The notes beneath the pieces were generated by a model. That model did not search any database. It saw only the letters and a program-made list of their open reading frames with translations, and had not been told where the DNA came from. This document shows, piece after piece, positions 24,933 through 34,149 of a stretch of DNA of 64,000 bases. The translations under genes and the position numbers were made by a program. Position 1 is the stretch's first letter; each line of letters begins with the position of its first letter. Origin of the DNA: CAWJPY01 sp963844865 (GTDB lineage Bacteria; Acidobacteriota; Thermoanaerobaculia; Thermoanaerobaculales; Sulfomarinibacteraceae); the NCBI GenBank assembly GCA_963844865.1, contig CAWJPY010000006.1, positions 600,793-664,792 of the forward strand, in the 5' to 3' direction.

Positions 24933-25122
24933 GATCGGAGGTCCCTGCGCGGTTGGTGATGAGTAACACTATCGTTGAACCAACACCTATTTGAAGGGCT
25001 GCCGGGTTCTTTCATCCCGATGTCTGCCGCGAGGCGGAAGACGGGTGGAGGACAGGCGCCCACCTGTGGTAGCGCAGGTTCAAATAGATTTGCTCACACG
25101 GCCGTAGCGGGGACCTCCACTT
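24933..25122 (+). ncRNA. ssrS: 6S RNA (regulator of RNA polymerase)
   Basis: The region between zapA and rny folds like 6S RNA. The ends pair (GGAGGTCCCTGC 24937-24948 with GCGGGGACCTCC 25107-25118). An inner helix pairs CTATTTGAA (24987-24995) with TTCAAATAG (25079-25087) and flanks a central bubble. Length is about 185-190 nt. 6S RNA mimics an open promoter and holds sigma-70 polymerase in stationary phase. Place, size and symmetric stems all agree; exact ends are estimates. Confidence 0.85.
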
Positions 25123-25191
25123 CCTCCCGCGAGCACTGCGCCTGACACCCCCAACTGGTTGGCCGGATTGCTCCTTGACAGGGGGTGCACC

Positions 25192-26769
25192 GTGACCACG
25201 TTGATGTGGATTGTCGCCATTGGGCTGTCCGCCCTGGCGCTTCTCGGTCTGATCGTCGAGTGGGGGCTCTGGCGCCGCGTCCGGAGCGCAGGCCACCGGG
25301 TTGTCTTCGCCGCCGAGAAACGGGCGCGAGAGATCGAAGCCCGAGCCGAGATCGATGGCCAGAGGATTCTCAGGGACGCCGAAATACTGGTGCGGGAGCG
25401 GCTGCTGGCCGCCCGCACGGACTTCGAACGGGAAACCAGGGAGGAGCGGCTGGAGCTCGGCGCGACCGAGAAGCAGCTCGAGGAGCGTGAGGCGGAGCTG
25501 GTGGCGCAGGAGGAGACGCTGATCGCGCGCGACCGGGCCGTGGAAGCCAAGGAGAGTGATCTCGGTGAGCGGGAGGGCAAGCTCGCTGAGGTGGAGCAGC
25601 AGCTGGGCGACGCGCTGGCCACCCAGCGGACGCGGCTGGAGCAGATCGCCGGTTTGACGGCCGAGCAGGCCAAGGCCGAGCTCATGCGCCTGATGGAGAA
25701 CGAGGCCCGGATCGAAGCCGCCAACCTCATGAAGCGCATCGAGGACGAGGCCACCGAGAAGGCCAAGGACCGAGCACGGCGGGTGATCTCCATGGCCATC
25801 CAGCGCATCGCCGCGGACCACGTGGTGGAGAGCACGGTGTCGGTGGTGGACCTGCCGTCGGACGAGATGAAGGGGCGCATCATCGGCCGCGAGGGGCGGA
25901 ACATCCGCGCCTTCGAGCAGGCGACCGGCGTCGACCTGATCGTAGACGACACCCCCGAGGCCGTGATCCTGTCCTGCTTCGAGCCGGTGCGGCGCGAGAT
26001 CGCTCGTCGCTCCCTCGAGCGCCTGATCCAGGACGGCCGTATCCACCCGGGCCGCATCGAGGAGCTGGTGGCCAAGGTCCAGGCCGAGGTCGACGAGAAG
26101 CTGTTGGCGGATGGGGAGGCGGCGGCCCTGGAGGCCGGGATCCCGGACCTCCACCCGGAGCTGCAGCGCCTGCTCGGGCGGCTGCAGTTCCGCTCCTCCT
26201 TCGGCCAGAACGCCCTCAAGCACTCCCTTGAGGTTTCCTGGCTGGCGCACCATATGGCCGCCGAGCTCGGAGTCAACGCGCAGGTCGCCAAGCGGGCGGG
26301 GCTGCTGCACGACATCGGCAAGGCGGTGGATCGCGAGATGGACGGCACGCACCTGGAGCTGGGCCGGGACCTGCTGCGCCGATACGGCGAGGCCGACGCG
26401 GTGATCCACGCCATGGAGTGCCACCACGGGGACTACGAGCCCACCTCGGTGGAAGCGGTGCTGGTGACGGCGGCGGATGCGCTGTCGGCGGCCCGACCGG
26501 GGGCACGGCGGGAGATCCTGGAGAACTACGTCAAGCGGCTGGAGAAGCTGGAGAACCTGGCCGGTGACTTCAAGGGCGTGGCCAAGGCCTACGCCATCCA
26601 GGCCGGACGCGAGCTGCGCATCGTCGTCGAGTCGGACCGCATCTCCGACGAGGAAGCGCTGTGGATGGCCAGGGACGTCGCCAAGAAGGTCGAGGCGGAG
26701 CTCACCTACCCAGGGCAGATCAAGGTCACGGTGATCCGGGAGACCCGGGCCGTGGAGTACGCTCGTTGA
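25192..26769 (+). CDS. rny: Ribonuclease Y
   Basis: About 525 residues. One N-terminal membrane helix (about 4-24) is followed by a long charged coiled coil (30-200), a KH domain (IIGREGRNIRAFEQATGVDL) and an HD domain with HDIGKAVDRE and ECHHGD. RNase Y starts mRNA decay at the membrane. GTG 25192 is chosen, since GGGGG lies 8 nt upstream and it starts just before the helix; ATG 25204 and TTG 25159 are alternatives. The stop TGA overlaps the TTG start of the next gene. Confidence 0.96.
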   Translation: MTTLMWIVAIGLSALALLGLIVEWGLWRRVRSAGHRVVFAAEKRAREIEARAEIDGQRILRDAEILVRERLLAARTDFERETREERLELGATEKQLEEREAELVAQEETLIARDRAVEAKESDLGEREGKLAEVEQQLGDALATQRTRLEQIAGLTAEQAKAELMRLMENEARIEAANLMKRIEDEATEKAKDRARRVISMAIQRIAADHVVESTVSVVDLPSDEMKGRIIGREGRNIRAFEQATGVDLIVDDTPEAVILSCFEPVRREIARRSLERLIQDGRIHPGRIEELVAKVQAEVDEKLLADGEAAALEAGIPDLHPELQRLLGRLQFRSSFGQNALKHSLEVSWLAHHMAAELGVNAQVAKRAGLLHDIGKAVDREMDGTHLELGRDLLRRYGEADAVIHAMECHHGDYEPTSVEAVLVTAADALSAARPGARREILENYVKRLEKLENLAGDFKGVAKAYAIQAGRELRIVVESDRISDEEALWMARDVAKKVEAELTYPGQIKVTVIRETRAVEYAR

Positions 26770-27560
26770 TCCGCATTCTGTTCGTCGGCGACATCCTCGG
26801 CTCCGCCGGCCGGCGGGCCGCGGAGGCCCATCTGGAGGGCCTGGTGGACCGGGAGCGGATCGACTTCGTCATCGCCAACGCCGAGAATGCGGCCGGCGGC
26901 TTCGGTCTGACCGTGAAGGTGCTGGCCGAGCTGGAGCGGCTCCCGGTCAATGTCTGGACCACCGGCAATCACGTCTGGGACAAGAAGGAGGGGATCCCCC
27001 TGCTGGACTCCCACCCCGCCCTGCTGCGACCCGCCAACTATCCGGACGGCAACCCGGGGCGGGGGTGGTGCGTGGAGGAGACCGCCGGTGGCGTGCCGGT
27101 GGCGGTGGTCAACCTCCAGGGCCAGGCCTTCATGAACCCCATCGACAATCCCTTCCGGGCCGCCGACCGCGTGCTGGAGGAGATCGCCGCCTCGCCCGAG
27201 CGCCCCAAGGTGGTCATGGTGGACATGCACGCGGAGGCGACGTCGGAGAAGCAGGCCATGGGCTGGTACCTGGACGGCAGGGTGACGGCGGTGCTCGGGA
27301 CTCACACCCACGTGCCCACGGCGGACGAGCGCATCCTGCCCCAGGGCACCGCTCTGCAGACCGACGTGGGCATGACCGGACCGTACGAGTCGGTGATCGG
27401 CATGCGTGCGGACCGGGTTCTCGAACGTTTCCTGTACAACACCCCGCGACCATTCGAGCCCGCCAAGCGCGATCTGCAGCTGCGCGGCGCCATCGTGGAC
27501 GCCGATGAGACCACCGGCCTGGCGGTCGCCATCCGCAGAGTCCGCTGCGACGGCCCCTAG
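26766..27560 (+). CDS. YmdB-type metallophosphoesterase (TIGR00282 family)
   Basis: 264 residues. The calcineurin-like metal motifs are complete: FVGDILGSAGRRA, ANAENAAGGFG, TTGNHVWDKKE, DMHAEATSEKQAM and GTHTHVPTADE. In Bacillus the homologue YmdB is a cyclic-nucleotide phosphodiesterase linked to RNase Y and biofilm choice. The TTG start overlaps the rny stop (TTGA), a strong sign of joint expression. Because an adenylate cyclase lies in the same window, cyclic nucleotides as substrate are possible but unproven. Confidence 0.9.
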   Translation: MIRILFVGDILGSAGRRAAEAHLEGLVDRERIDFVIANAENAAGGFGLTVKVLAELERLPVNVWTTGNHVWDKKEGIPLLDSHPALLRPANYPDGNPGRGWCVEETAGGVPVAVVNLQGQAFMNPIDNPFRAADRVLEEIAASPERPKVVMVDMHAEATSEKQAMGWYLDGRVTAVLGTHTHVPTADERILPQGTALQTDVGMTGPYESVIGMRADRVLERFLYNTPRPFEPAKRDLQLRGAIVDADETTGLAVAIRRVRCDGP

Positions 27561-27570
27561 GCCGCCGTCC

Positions 27571-28584
27571 ATGGGACGGCTCCTGACCCCGCCCTTTCCG
27601 ACCCGGCTGCTCGTGGACCTGCCCAACTGGGTCGGGGACCAGGCGCTGGCCCTGCCGGCGGTGGGTCGCCTCGTCGCAGCCAATCGCGGCGGCGAAACCA
27701 CCTTCCACACGCGGCCGAGGGCACGCCGCGTCTACGAGCTGGCCTTCGCCCCGTGCCGGGTGATCACCAGCCCGCCCAAGGCGTTCCCTGTGGCCAGCGC
27801 GCTCGCGGCCTGCAGGGGTGCTGGCCGGTTTGACGTCGGCATCACCTTCCGTCATGCCCCGCGCGCCAAGATCTTCCTGCGTCTGGCGTCGCGCCGGGCC
27901 GTGGGCAGCGCCGGAGGCGGGTCGCGACTGCTCCTGGACGCATCGGCCCCGGTGGACCGCCGACGCCACCAGGTGCACGATGGCGACGGTCTGCTCGCGC
28001 TCCTCGGGCTGCCAGCGAGCCCGGAATGGTCCTACCCGCCCTTTCCACCGGTCCTCGAGGACGAAGGTGCAGAGCTCCTGACCAGGGCCGGTGCTCACGG
28101 CCAGGGCGTGATCGGGATCGCTCCGGGGGCCGCCTCCGGAGAGGCCAAGCGGTGGCCGCCCGAACGCTACGGAGAGCTGGTGCGACGCCTGGACGCGCTC
28201 GGGCGCCATTCCGTTCTGGTGCTGGGACCGGGCGAGGACGCGCTGGCGGAGGCGGTGCGCTCGGCCGCGGGGCGCCCGGTTCCGGTGGTTGGGCTGGAAG
28301 CCGACGTGGCCGGGTTGGCCGGCGTGCTGTCGAGACTCGGGCTGCTGGTGGGCAACGACTCGGGCCCCGTGCACCTGGCGGCCTGGACGCGGACGCCCGT
28401 GACCGCGCTGTTCGGTCCCACCGACCCTGCCCGCACCTCGCCTCTGGCGGAGCGCTGCCGGGTGGTGGTCGCTCCCCCCTCGCCCGCCGGCCGGCGCGCT
28501 CTCGATCAGCTCGCCGTGGACGAGGTCCTGGCGATGGTGCTGGGCGTCGCCGCCGATGTCGGCGCGTGCTCGGGCCGGTGCTAG
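27571..28584 (+). CDS. Glycosyltransferase family 9 (heptosyltransferase-like)
   Basis: 337 residues, GT-B fold, GT9 family as in WaaF/WaaC that add heptose to LPS core. Seen are LLVDLPNWVGDQALALPAV at the N-terminus, GIAPGAASGEAKRWPPERY in the nucleotide-binding half, and LLVGNDSGPVHLAAW with FGPTDPARTSPL. The acceptor and donor are not known. ATG 27571 starts 10 nt after the phosphoesterase stop. A shortened copy of its C-terminal half lies at 30395-30633. Confidence 0.9.
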   Translation: MGRLLTPPFPTRLLVDLPNWVGDQALALPAVGRLVAANRGGETTFHTRPRARRVYELAFAPCRVITSPPKAFPVASALAACRGAGRFDVGITFRHAPRAKIFLRLASRRAVGSAGGGSRLLLDASAPVDRRRHQVHDGDGLLALLGLPASPEWSYPPFPPVLEDEGAELLTRAGAHGQGVIGIAPGAASGEAKRWPPERYGELVRRLDALGRHSVLVLGPGEDALAEAVRSAAGRPVPVVGLEADVAGLAGVLSRLGLLVGNDSGPVHLAAWTRTPVTALFGPTDPARTSPLAERCRVVVAPPSPAGRRALDQLAVDEVLAMVLGVAADVGACSGRC

Positions 28585-28589
28585 CTGAC

Positions 28590-28690
28590 CCCCACCAAGT
28601 CGACAGGAAGCGGCGCGAGGTCTGCGCAGCCAGCCGACGGCGAACGGCACCAGGCAGAGGACGAAGACCTGCACCATGAGGGCCGTCCGT
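28590..28690 (-). pseudogene. Relic of a large membrane protein gene (paralogue of 30396-32294)
   Basis: On the minus strand this segment encodes MVQVFVLCLVPFAVGWL, matching MVQVFALCLAPFAITWL of the gene at 30396-32294. Next to it lies a stretch resembling the C-terminal SDLVKV part. Nucleotide similarity is obvious along about 28600-28690. The sequence between the two matched parts (roughly 450 nt in the intact copy) is deleted, so this is a non-functional remainder. It stands convergent to the GT9 gene, just as the intact copy stands convergent to the GT9 relic. Confidence 0.7.
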
Positions 28691-28872
28691 CAGGCGTGCA
28701 GCGCGGGGGGCCGGCCTGTGAGGCCGCAGGAGGTGGGCGGCGCCTCCCAGCGCCCGCAGAGGCTGCCCTCCACCAGCAGGGCTCTCATCCCGATCGCCTG
28801 GGTCAGGTGGATTCCCCGCCATCATTGCCTGCCTTGCGAGATGAACGGAGACGATGTGCTACGTTCGCAGAG

Positions 28873-30360
28873 GTGACCAACCAGAGCTCGGGATCGGGGC
28901 CTGCTCGTCCGGCCGGGAATGCGCGGGTTCTGGGCGTGCTGCTGCCTGTGGCCTGCTTCGCGGCCTTCACCTGGGTTTCGGTGGGCTTCGGCCTCTATGG
29001 CATGGAGATCCCCTGGCGGTATTTTCAGCTCCTGGACCGCGCCGCCCTCACCGAAGCCCCGGGCACCGCGCTGCTGCTGCTGCACTCCCAGCCGCCGCTC
29101 CTGAACTCGCTGTTGGCGGGCGTCCTTGCCCTATCCGGCTGGACCGGCTGGGGCCCCGAGGTGTGGGCCGGGCTGGTCTTCGTCGCCCTCGGCAGTGCCG
29201 GCGCGGTGCTGCTCTTCTGCACGGCGACTGATCTCTTCTCGTCGCGATGGTTGGCGCTGGCCATCGTCCTTCTCACCCTGTTCGACCCTGCCGCGCTCCT
29301 CTTTCACCGGCTCTTCTTCTACAGCTACATTCTCCAGGTCCTGCTGCTGTCGCTGGCCTTCCTCTCGGTGCGGCTGGCCGCCAGCGGCCGCCTGACGTTG
29401 CTGCTGCCAACGGTGGCCGTGCTGGGGGCGACGGTGAACACCAGCGCGCTGTTTCATCCCCTGTGGGCGGTGCTGACGTTCGTCCTGCTCGTGGCGGTGA
29501 CCCTCGTCCTCCATCCGGGGAGCGCTATCCCGGGGGCGCGCTCCGTTGCCGGCGCCGGCGCGCTCCTCGCGCTCCTGCTGCTTGCCTGGCCGCTCAAGAA
29601 CCAGCTCCTGTTCGGCCATTTCACCTTCAGCTCGTGGTCCTCCTACAACCTGGCCCGCCGGACAGGGGAGGAGTGCCTGGCCCTGAGCAGGTACCTGCAG
29701 TTCGGGCTGGTCCCACGGGTGGCGCGCGACGACGTGGCCGCTTTCGGGGAGCGCCACCCGGACCTCGACCTGCGGGTGATCTCGAGCATCGCGAAGACGG
29801 ACGGCTCCCGCAACTGGAACCACCTCGTGTTCTTGGACTCGTGCGGGGCGCTCGGCCGCCGGGCGCTGGGGTGGCGGTTGGCCCACCCGGGGAGATGGCT
29901 CCGCGAGGCCGCCGCCAACTTCCTGCGCTGGGCCAGGCCGAGCTACGTCGATCCCTACAGTGACACCCTGCCGGCGGTCGGCAACGCGGCCTTCACGGCT
30001 TACTGCAGCTGGCATCGGCGGCTCCTGCACCCGGACCTGCGCCGCCTGGTGGGCGGGACGACGGCGGCCCTGCCGATCTCGCCCTTCACCCTCCTGCTGC
30101 CGGTCGTGATGGTGCTGTCCCTGCCCCTTCTCGCCCACGAGCTGCGCCGCCGGCGACCGACCGGCGCACTGCTGGTGGTGTGGCTGACCGTGGCGTGGGT
30201 GCTCCTGGTGCCGTGTCTGACGGACGGCGCTGAGGGCAACCGGATGCGCTTCGCCGTCTCCCCCCTTGTCCTCCTCCTCGGCTGGTACGTCGTACGGAGG
30301 CTCTACGACGCCGGGTCGCGTGCGGCACCCTCGGGCAGGGCGTCGTCGCCGAGAAGGTGA
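28873..30360 (+). CDS. Multi-pass membrane protein, putative GT-C-type glycosyltransferase
   Basis: About 495 residues with roughly ten membrane helices. After the first helix a loop holds LLLHSQPPLLNSLLAG, which recalls the HPPLY-type loop of GT39/ArnT-like enzymes that use polyprenyl-linked sugars. A large soluble part (about 270-370) follows with LARRTGEECLALSRY. The family is not recognised with certainty. GTG 28873 is the best start before the first helix; the frame is open upstream through the relic. It seems to be inserted between the two halves of the duplicated GT9/membrane unit. Confidence 0.7.
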   Translation: MTNQSSGSGPARPAGNARVLGVLLPVACFAAFTWVSVGFGLYGMEIPWRYFQLLDRAALTEAPGTALLLLHSQPPLLNSLLAGVLALSGWTGWGPEVWAGLVFVALGSAGAVLLFCTATDLFSSRWLALAIVLLTLFDPAALLFHRLFFYSYILQVLLLSLAFLSVRLAASGRLTLLLPTVAVLGATVNTSALFHPLWAVLTFVLLVAVTLVLHPGSAIPGARSVAGAGALLALLLLAWPLKNQLLFGHFTFSSWSSYNLARRTGEECLALSRYLQFGLVPRVARDDVAAFGERHPDLDLRVISSIAKTDGSRNWNHLVFLDSCGALGRRALGWRLAHPGRWLREAAANFLRWARPSYVDPYSDTLPAVGNAAFTAYCSWHRRLLHPDLRRLVGGTTAALPISPFTLLLPVVMVLSLPLLAHELRRRRPTGALLVVWLTVAWVLLVPCLTDGAEGNRMRFAVSPLVLLLGWYVVRRLYDAGSRAAPSGRASSPRR

Positions 30361-30372
30361 GGCGACAGGCCG

Positions 30373-30633
30373 GTGCGGGGCGTGGGCGAGTCAGGTCAGG
30401 AGCCGGTGCTGGTGGTGGGTTCGGACGCGGAGCACGTGGTGGATGCAACGCGGTCGGCCTCCGGGCGCCCCTTGCCAGTGGTCGGGCCGGCTGCCGACGT
30501 GGCGAGTCTAGTCGGCGTGCTGTCGGCCCGCGGGATCCTGGTGGGCAACGACTCGGAACCGCTGCACCTGGCCCCCTGGACGGGGGCGCCCACGGTCGCG
30601 CCGTGCGGCCCCACCGACCCTGCGCGACCGTAG
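30373..30633 (+). pseudogene. Relic of a GT9 glycosyltransferase (C-terminal half)
   Basis: Eighty-six codons resemble the C-terminal part of the GT9 gene at 27571. EPVLVVGSDAEHVVDATRSA, GRPLPVVGPAADVASLVGVL, ILVGNDSEPLHLAPW and CGPTDPAR match SVLVLGPGEDALAEAVRSA, GRPVPVVGLEADVAGLAGVL, LLVGNDSGPVHLAAW and FGPTDPAR. The N-terminal acceptor domain and the last 40 residues are missing, and Gly of NDSGP is Glu. So it is very unlikely to be active. The following membrane gene runs antisense over it. Confidence 0.75.
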
Positions 30634-32294
30634 ACGACCTTCACCAGGTCGGAGTAAAGCGGCACCCAGCCGGCGCGCTGCAGCGCTGCGTGCCGACCCT
30701 CGCTCAGCCAGCCGCGGTCCACAACCAGGTAGGACGGACCGGTGGCCAGCAGGGCGGTCATGCTGGCGGTGTCGGGGAAGTGCAACATCACGTTGCGCAG
30801 GACCCAGTAGCGGTGGGGCAGGAAGCCTGAGTACCCGTTGACCAGGGGTTTGCCGTGCTCGAGGCCCTGCAGCATGGCGGTCACGACGGGTTCGTACGCC
30901 CGGGCCTGCGGGGAATCGGCGAAGGGCACCATGGCCACCGCGCCGGCGGGCTGGTCGTGCAGCCACTGCACCCACGCCTCCTCGAGCCGCGCCTGGGGGG
31001 AGGGGCAGATCGCGATGGGTGGGTGCATCACCTCGAGGACGGACAGCGTGACCGCGGCGACGCCCAGCCACCGCACCGCGGCGACGCGCCGCTGCCACAG
31101 CCAGGTGATGGCGAAGGGCGCCAGGCAGAGTGCGAAGACCTGGACCATGACCGCCATCCTCCATGGATTGCGCAGGGTCCGGAAGCCTGGCCAGAAGGCC
31201 ATCAGCAGCCGGTAGGGCTCGGCTCCCCCCACGGAGAGGTGGAGCCCGAGGCTCACGGCCACGGCGAGCGCGGCGCCGGTGACGGCCGTTGCCACCCACC
31301 GCCGCCGTCCTGTCCGCCAGGCGATGATCCCTCCCGCAACCGCTAGGAGCAGGAGGCCGGTGCCCGGGTACAGCCGCTCACCGGTGCCGACGCCGCTGGC
31401 GAGCCACGGCATGATGCCTGCGCCCCAGGCACCGGGGTTGAGCTCCAGGTAGTCCACGAGGCGAGCGCTGTTGCCGGCGATGGACGAGTCCGTGCGCGAG
31501 TAGCCGGCGATCACCGCCGCCTGAGTGGTGGCCAAGGGCAAAACGAGGGCGGCCGCCACCAGCAAGGTCAGAGCTGTGTTGCCGAGAGCGGCGGGCCGCA
31601 ACAGCGGACGCCGGATGTGGATGGCCGCGGCGACGGGCAGCAGGAGGGTCAGGAAGACGAAGTAGTACCCGCAGCAGAGGTACGTGATCCCGATCGAGAC
31701 GCCGAGGAGGACGGCGTTTGCGCGATCGGGCCGCGCGCTGAAACGGTGCAGCGAACCGAGCGCGAAGAGGAGCGGGAACACCATGGACAGCTGCAGCACC
31801 CCGAGCTGGCGGAGCACGAAGGGCAGGGCGACGCCCAGCAGGCCGCCCACCAGGCAGGGGATGGGAGGCAGCCCGAGCTGGCGCCCGACCCAGAGCGCGG
31901 CAACGCCGTTGAGGACGAGGGCCAGCAGCAGGAGCGTGTCGTAGGCGGCCACGGGGCTCCTCGTGACGACCTCCAGCGCGGTGAACACCACGCCGGGGAG
32001 GGGCAGAGGTTCGGAAAGGGCGAACACGCCGCGGTCGGGGTAGAAGATGGGGGCGTTCCAGTAGCCGGCGTACCCGTGCCGCAGGCTGTGGGCGTTCCAC
32101 TCCAGAGTCCACAGGTTGAACAGGGGCACCGTGGCGCCGGACCCGTGGTCGGCGGGCATTGCCTCTCCGAACTGGGCGGGCAGGGGCCACGTGAGGACGA
32201 GGGCCAGCAGCAGGTAGAGGATTGCCGCTGCCGCCCAACCCCGCCAGGTCCAGGCGCCCCGAGTCGCCTCCGAGCCGTGGGTTCCGTCGGTCAC
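30396..32294 (-). CDS. Large multi-pass membrane protein, putative glycosyltransferase or flippase-like
   Basis: 632 residues with about 11-12 membrane helices and a soluble C-terminal part. The N-terminal loop GEAMPADHGSGATVPLFNLW and the WNAPIFYPDRGVFALSEPLP segment resemble membrane proteins of the GT-C fold, but no named family is certain. GTG 32294 has GGAGGGGA upstream and starts before helix 1; a TTG at 32348 is less likely. The last ~75 residues (after SDLVKVVYGR) run antisense through the GT9 relic and are low-complexity, which suggests the natural stop was lost. Confidence 0.7.
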   Translation of the reverse strand: MTDGTHGSEATRGAWTWRGWAAAAILYLLLALVLTWPLPAQFGEAMPADHGSGATVPLFNLWTLEWNAHSLRHGYAGYWNAPIFYPDRGVFALSEPLPLPGVVFTALEVVTRSPVAAYDTLLLLALVLNGVAALWVGRQLGLPPIPCLVGGLLGVALPFVLRQLGVLQLSMVFPLLFALGSLHRFSARPDRANAVLLGVSIGITYLCCGYYFVFLTLLLPVAAAIHIRRPLLRPAALGNTALTLLVAAALVLPLATTQAAVIAGYSRTDSSIAGNSARLVDYLELNPGAWGAGIMPWLASGVGTGERLYPGTGLLLLAVAGGIIAWRTGRRRWVATAVTGAALAVAVSLGLHLSVGGAEPYRLLMAFWPGFRTLRNPWRMAVMVQVFALCLAPFAITWLWQRRVAAVRWLGVAAVTLSVLEVMHPPIAICPSPQARLEEAWVQWLHDQPAGAVAMVPFADSPQARAYEPVVTAMLQGLEHGKPLVNGYSGFLPHRYWVLRNVMLHFPDTASMTALLATGPSYLVVDRGWLSEGRHAALQRAGWVPLYSDLVKVVYGRAGSVGPHGATVGAPVQGARCSGSESLPTRIPRADSTPTRLATSAAGPTTGKGRPEADRVASTTCSASEPTTSTGS

Positions 32295-32368
32295 CCTGTC
32301 TTCCCCTCCACCGTCAGTCGCCTCCACCCGAGTGCGGCTCCACTGCAACCGGGGCTACCGCGCGACGA

Positions 32369-33625
32369 TCACGCCACCCGACGGCCGTCGCGGACCACCA
32401 CGCGCCCATTCTTGACCACGTGGCGAACCTGATTGACGCCGTAGTGATAGACCAGGTGATGGTAGGTCGGGGCGTTGAGCACCACCAGGTCGCCACGCTT
32501 GCCCTCCTCGAGGGAGCCGATATCGTCGGCGCGGCCGAGGGCGGCGGCGGCGTTGAGGGTCGCGGCGGTGAGCGCTTCCTCGATGGAGAGGCCCATCTCC
32601 AGGCAGGCCAGGGCGAGGATCGCGGGCATGGACTCGGTGGGGGACGAGCCCGGGTTGCAGTCGGTGGCCAGGGCGATGGCGCACCCGGCCTCCACCATCC
32701 GCCGCGCCGGGGCATATGGCGAGCGCAGGAAGAACGACGTCCCCGGCAGGAGCACCGCCACCGTGTCGGACGCGGCGAGGACGGTGATGCCGCGCTCGCT
32801 CACGTGCACCAGATGGTCGGCGGAGAGTGCGCCGACCTCGACGGCCAGCTCGGCGCCGCCCAGGGGCGTCAGCTCGTCGGCGTGGAGGTGGATCCCCCAG
32901 CCGTGGACCCGGGCATCTGCCAGCAGTCGCCGCGTCTGGGGGAGGTCGAACACCCCTTCCTCACAGAAGACATCCACCGCCTCCGCCAGCCCCAGGCGTG
33001 CGATCGTCGGGTGGATGTCGTCGATGAGCCGGCGCACCCAGGCCTCCGGATCGGCGCGGTGCTCCGGCGGGATCTCGTGGGCGGCCAGGCAGGTGGGGAC
33101 CAGGTCCACGGGATGGCGGCGGTCGGCCTCGGCGATGGCCTCGAGCATCCGGACCTCGGTCTCCAGATCGAGGCCGTAGCCCGACTTGGCCTCGATGGTG
33201 GTGGTGCCGTGCCTCAGGAAGAGGTCGAGCCGGTCCAGGGCGCCCGCCACGAGCTGATCTTGAGAGGCGGCGCGGGTGGCGGCCACGGTGGCGTTGATGC
33301 CGCCGCCCGAGCGCGCGATGTCCATGTAGGTCTCGCCGTGCAGGCGACGGTTGAACTCCTCCTCCCGGGAGCCCGCCCATACCGGGTGGGTGTGGGGATC
33401 CACGAAGCCGGGAAGGATGCAACCGCCGGCGGCGTCGAGCTCCTCGTCGGCGGGGGGGAAACGAGCCTCATGCTCGGCCGGGGGACCCACGAAGCGGATC
33501 GACCCCTCCTCCACGCGCACCACCACCTCCGACTGCACGAGGAGGCGGCCGAGGTCGGCGCCGCGACGGGCTGCGGCGCCGGTTGGGGTGGCGAGCTGGT
33601 GGCCACCCCGCACGAGCAGGCTCAT
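32369..33625 (-). CDS. hutI: Imidazolonepropionase
   Basis: 418 residues, amidohydrolase fold. It opens the imidazolone ring in histidine breakdown. Metal and substrate motifs are GFVDPHTHPVWAGSREEEF, TTTIEAKSGYGLDLETE, HLHADELTPLGG and ALATDCNPGSSPTESM. The length is normal. The ATG start overlaps the divIVA stop. No hutH, hutU or hutG lies in the window, so the rest of the pathway, if present, is elsewhere. Confidence 0.96.
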   Translation of the reverse strand: MSLLVRGGHQLATPTGAAARRGADLGRLLVQSEVVVRVEEGSIRFVGPPAEHEARFPPADEELDAAGGCILPGFVDPHTHPVWAGSREEEFNRRLHGETYMDIARSGGGINATVAATRAASQDQLVAGALDRLDLFLRHGTTTIEAKSGYGLDLETEVRMLEAIAEADRRHPVDLVPTCLAAHEIPPEHRADPEAWVRRLIDDIHPTIARLGLAEAVDVFCEEGVFDLPQTRRLLADARVHGWGIHLHADELTPLGGAELAVEVGALSADHLVHVSERGITVLAASDTVAVLLPGTSFFLRSPYAPARRMVEAGCAIALATDCNPGSSPTESMPAILALACLEMGLSIEEALTAATLNAAAALGRADDIGSLEEGKRGDLVVLNAPTYHHLVYHYGVNQVRHVVKNGRVVVRDGRRVA

Positions 33626-34149
33626 GCCTGGTTCTCCGAGGGATCCGCGTCGCGCCGTTTGAGGATGGCGAGCTGGGGGGTCGTCCGTTCGTCGTGCTCG
33701 CGCTTCTGGTCGTCCCGCACCAGACCCTCCAGGAGCTCCACGAGCCGCATGACGTCGGCGCGGGCCTCCCGCCGGCGATCCCGCAGATCGCCGATCACCG
33801 TCTCGATCTTGCGCGCCCGCTCGTGGGCCTCGCGGACCACCCGTTCGGCCAGTACCTGGCCTTCCTCCACGATCCGTTGCGCCTCCTCCCCGGCCCTCTC
33901 CATGGTGCTCTCCGCGCTGCGCTGGGCGGCCACCAGGGCCTCGTGCAGCGCCGACTCCCGCTCCCGGAAGTCCGCCAGCTCCTGTTCCAGGCGGTGCACC
34001 CGCTGCCGGAGCTCGCCCCGTTCCTTGGTGAGCCCCTCCATGGCGGAGGCGATCTGCGACAGGAACTCGTGCACCTCGAAGGGGGAGTAGCCGCGCAGGC
34101 GGCGTCCGAACTGCTTGCCCAGGATGTCCAGTGCCGACAGCTCCGACAT
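33622..34149 (-). CDS. DivIVA-domain coiled-coil protein
   Basis: 175 residues. The N-terminal DivIVA motif is SALDILGKQFGRRLRGYSPFEVHEFLSQIA, followed by coiled coil up to about residue 150. DivIVA-type proteins bind curved membrane at poles and septa, and in other diderms DivIVA-like proteins also steer envelope growth. ATG 34149 has GGAGGAAGG 4 nt upstream; the TTG 15 nt upstream is rejected. It is coupled to hutI by a 4-nt overlap and divergent from the ABC transporter. Confidence 0.85.
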   Translation of the reverse strand: MSELSALDILGKQFGRRLRGYSPFEVHEFLSQIASAMEGLTKERGELRQRVHRLEQELADFRERESALHEALVAAQRSAESTMERAGEEAQRIVEEGQVLAERVVREAHERARKIETVIGDLRDRRREARADVMRLVELLEGLVRDDQKREHDERTTPQLAILKRRDADPSENQA

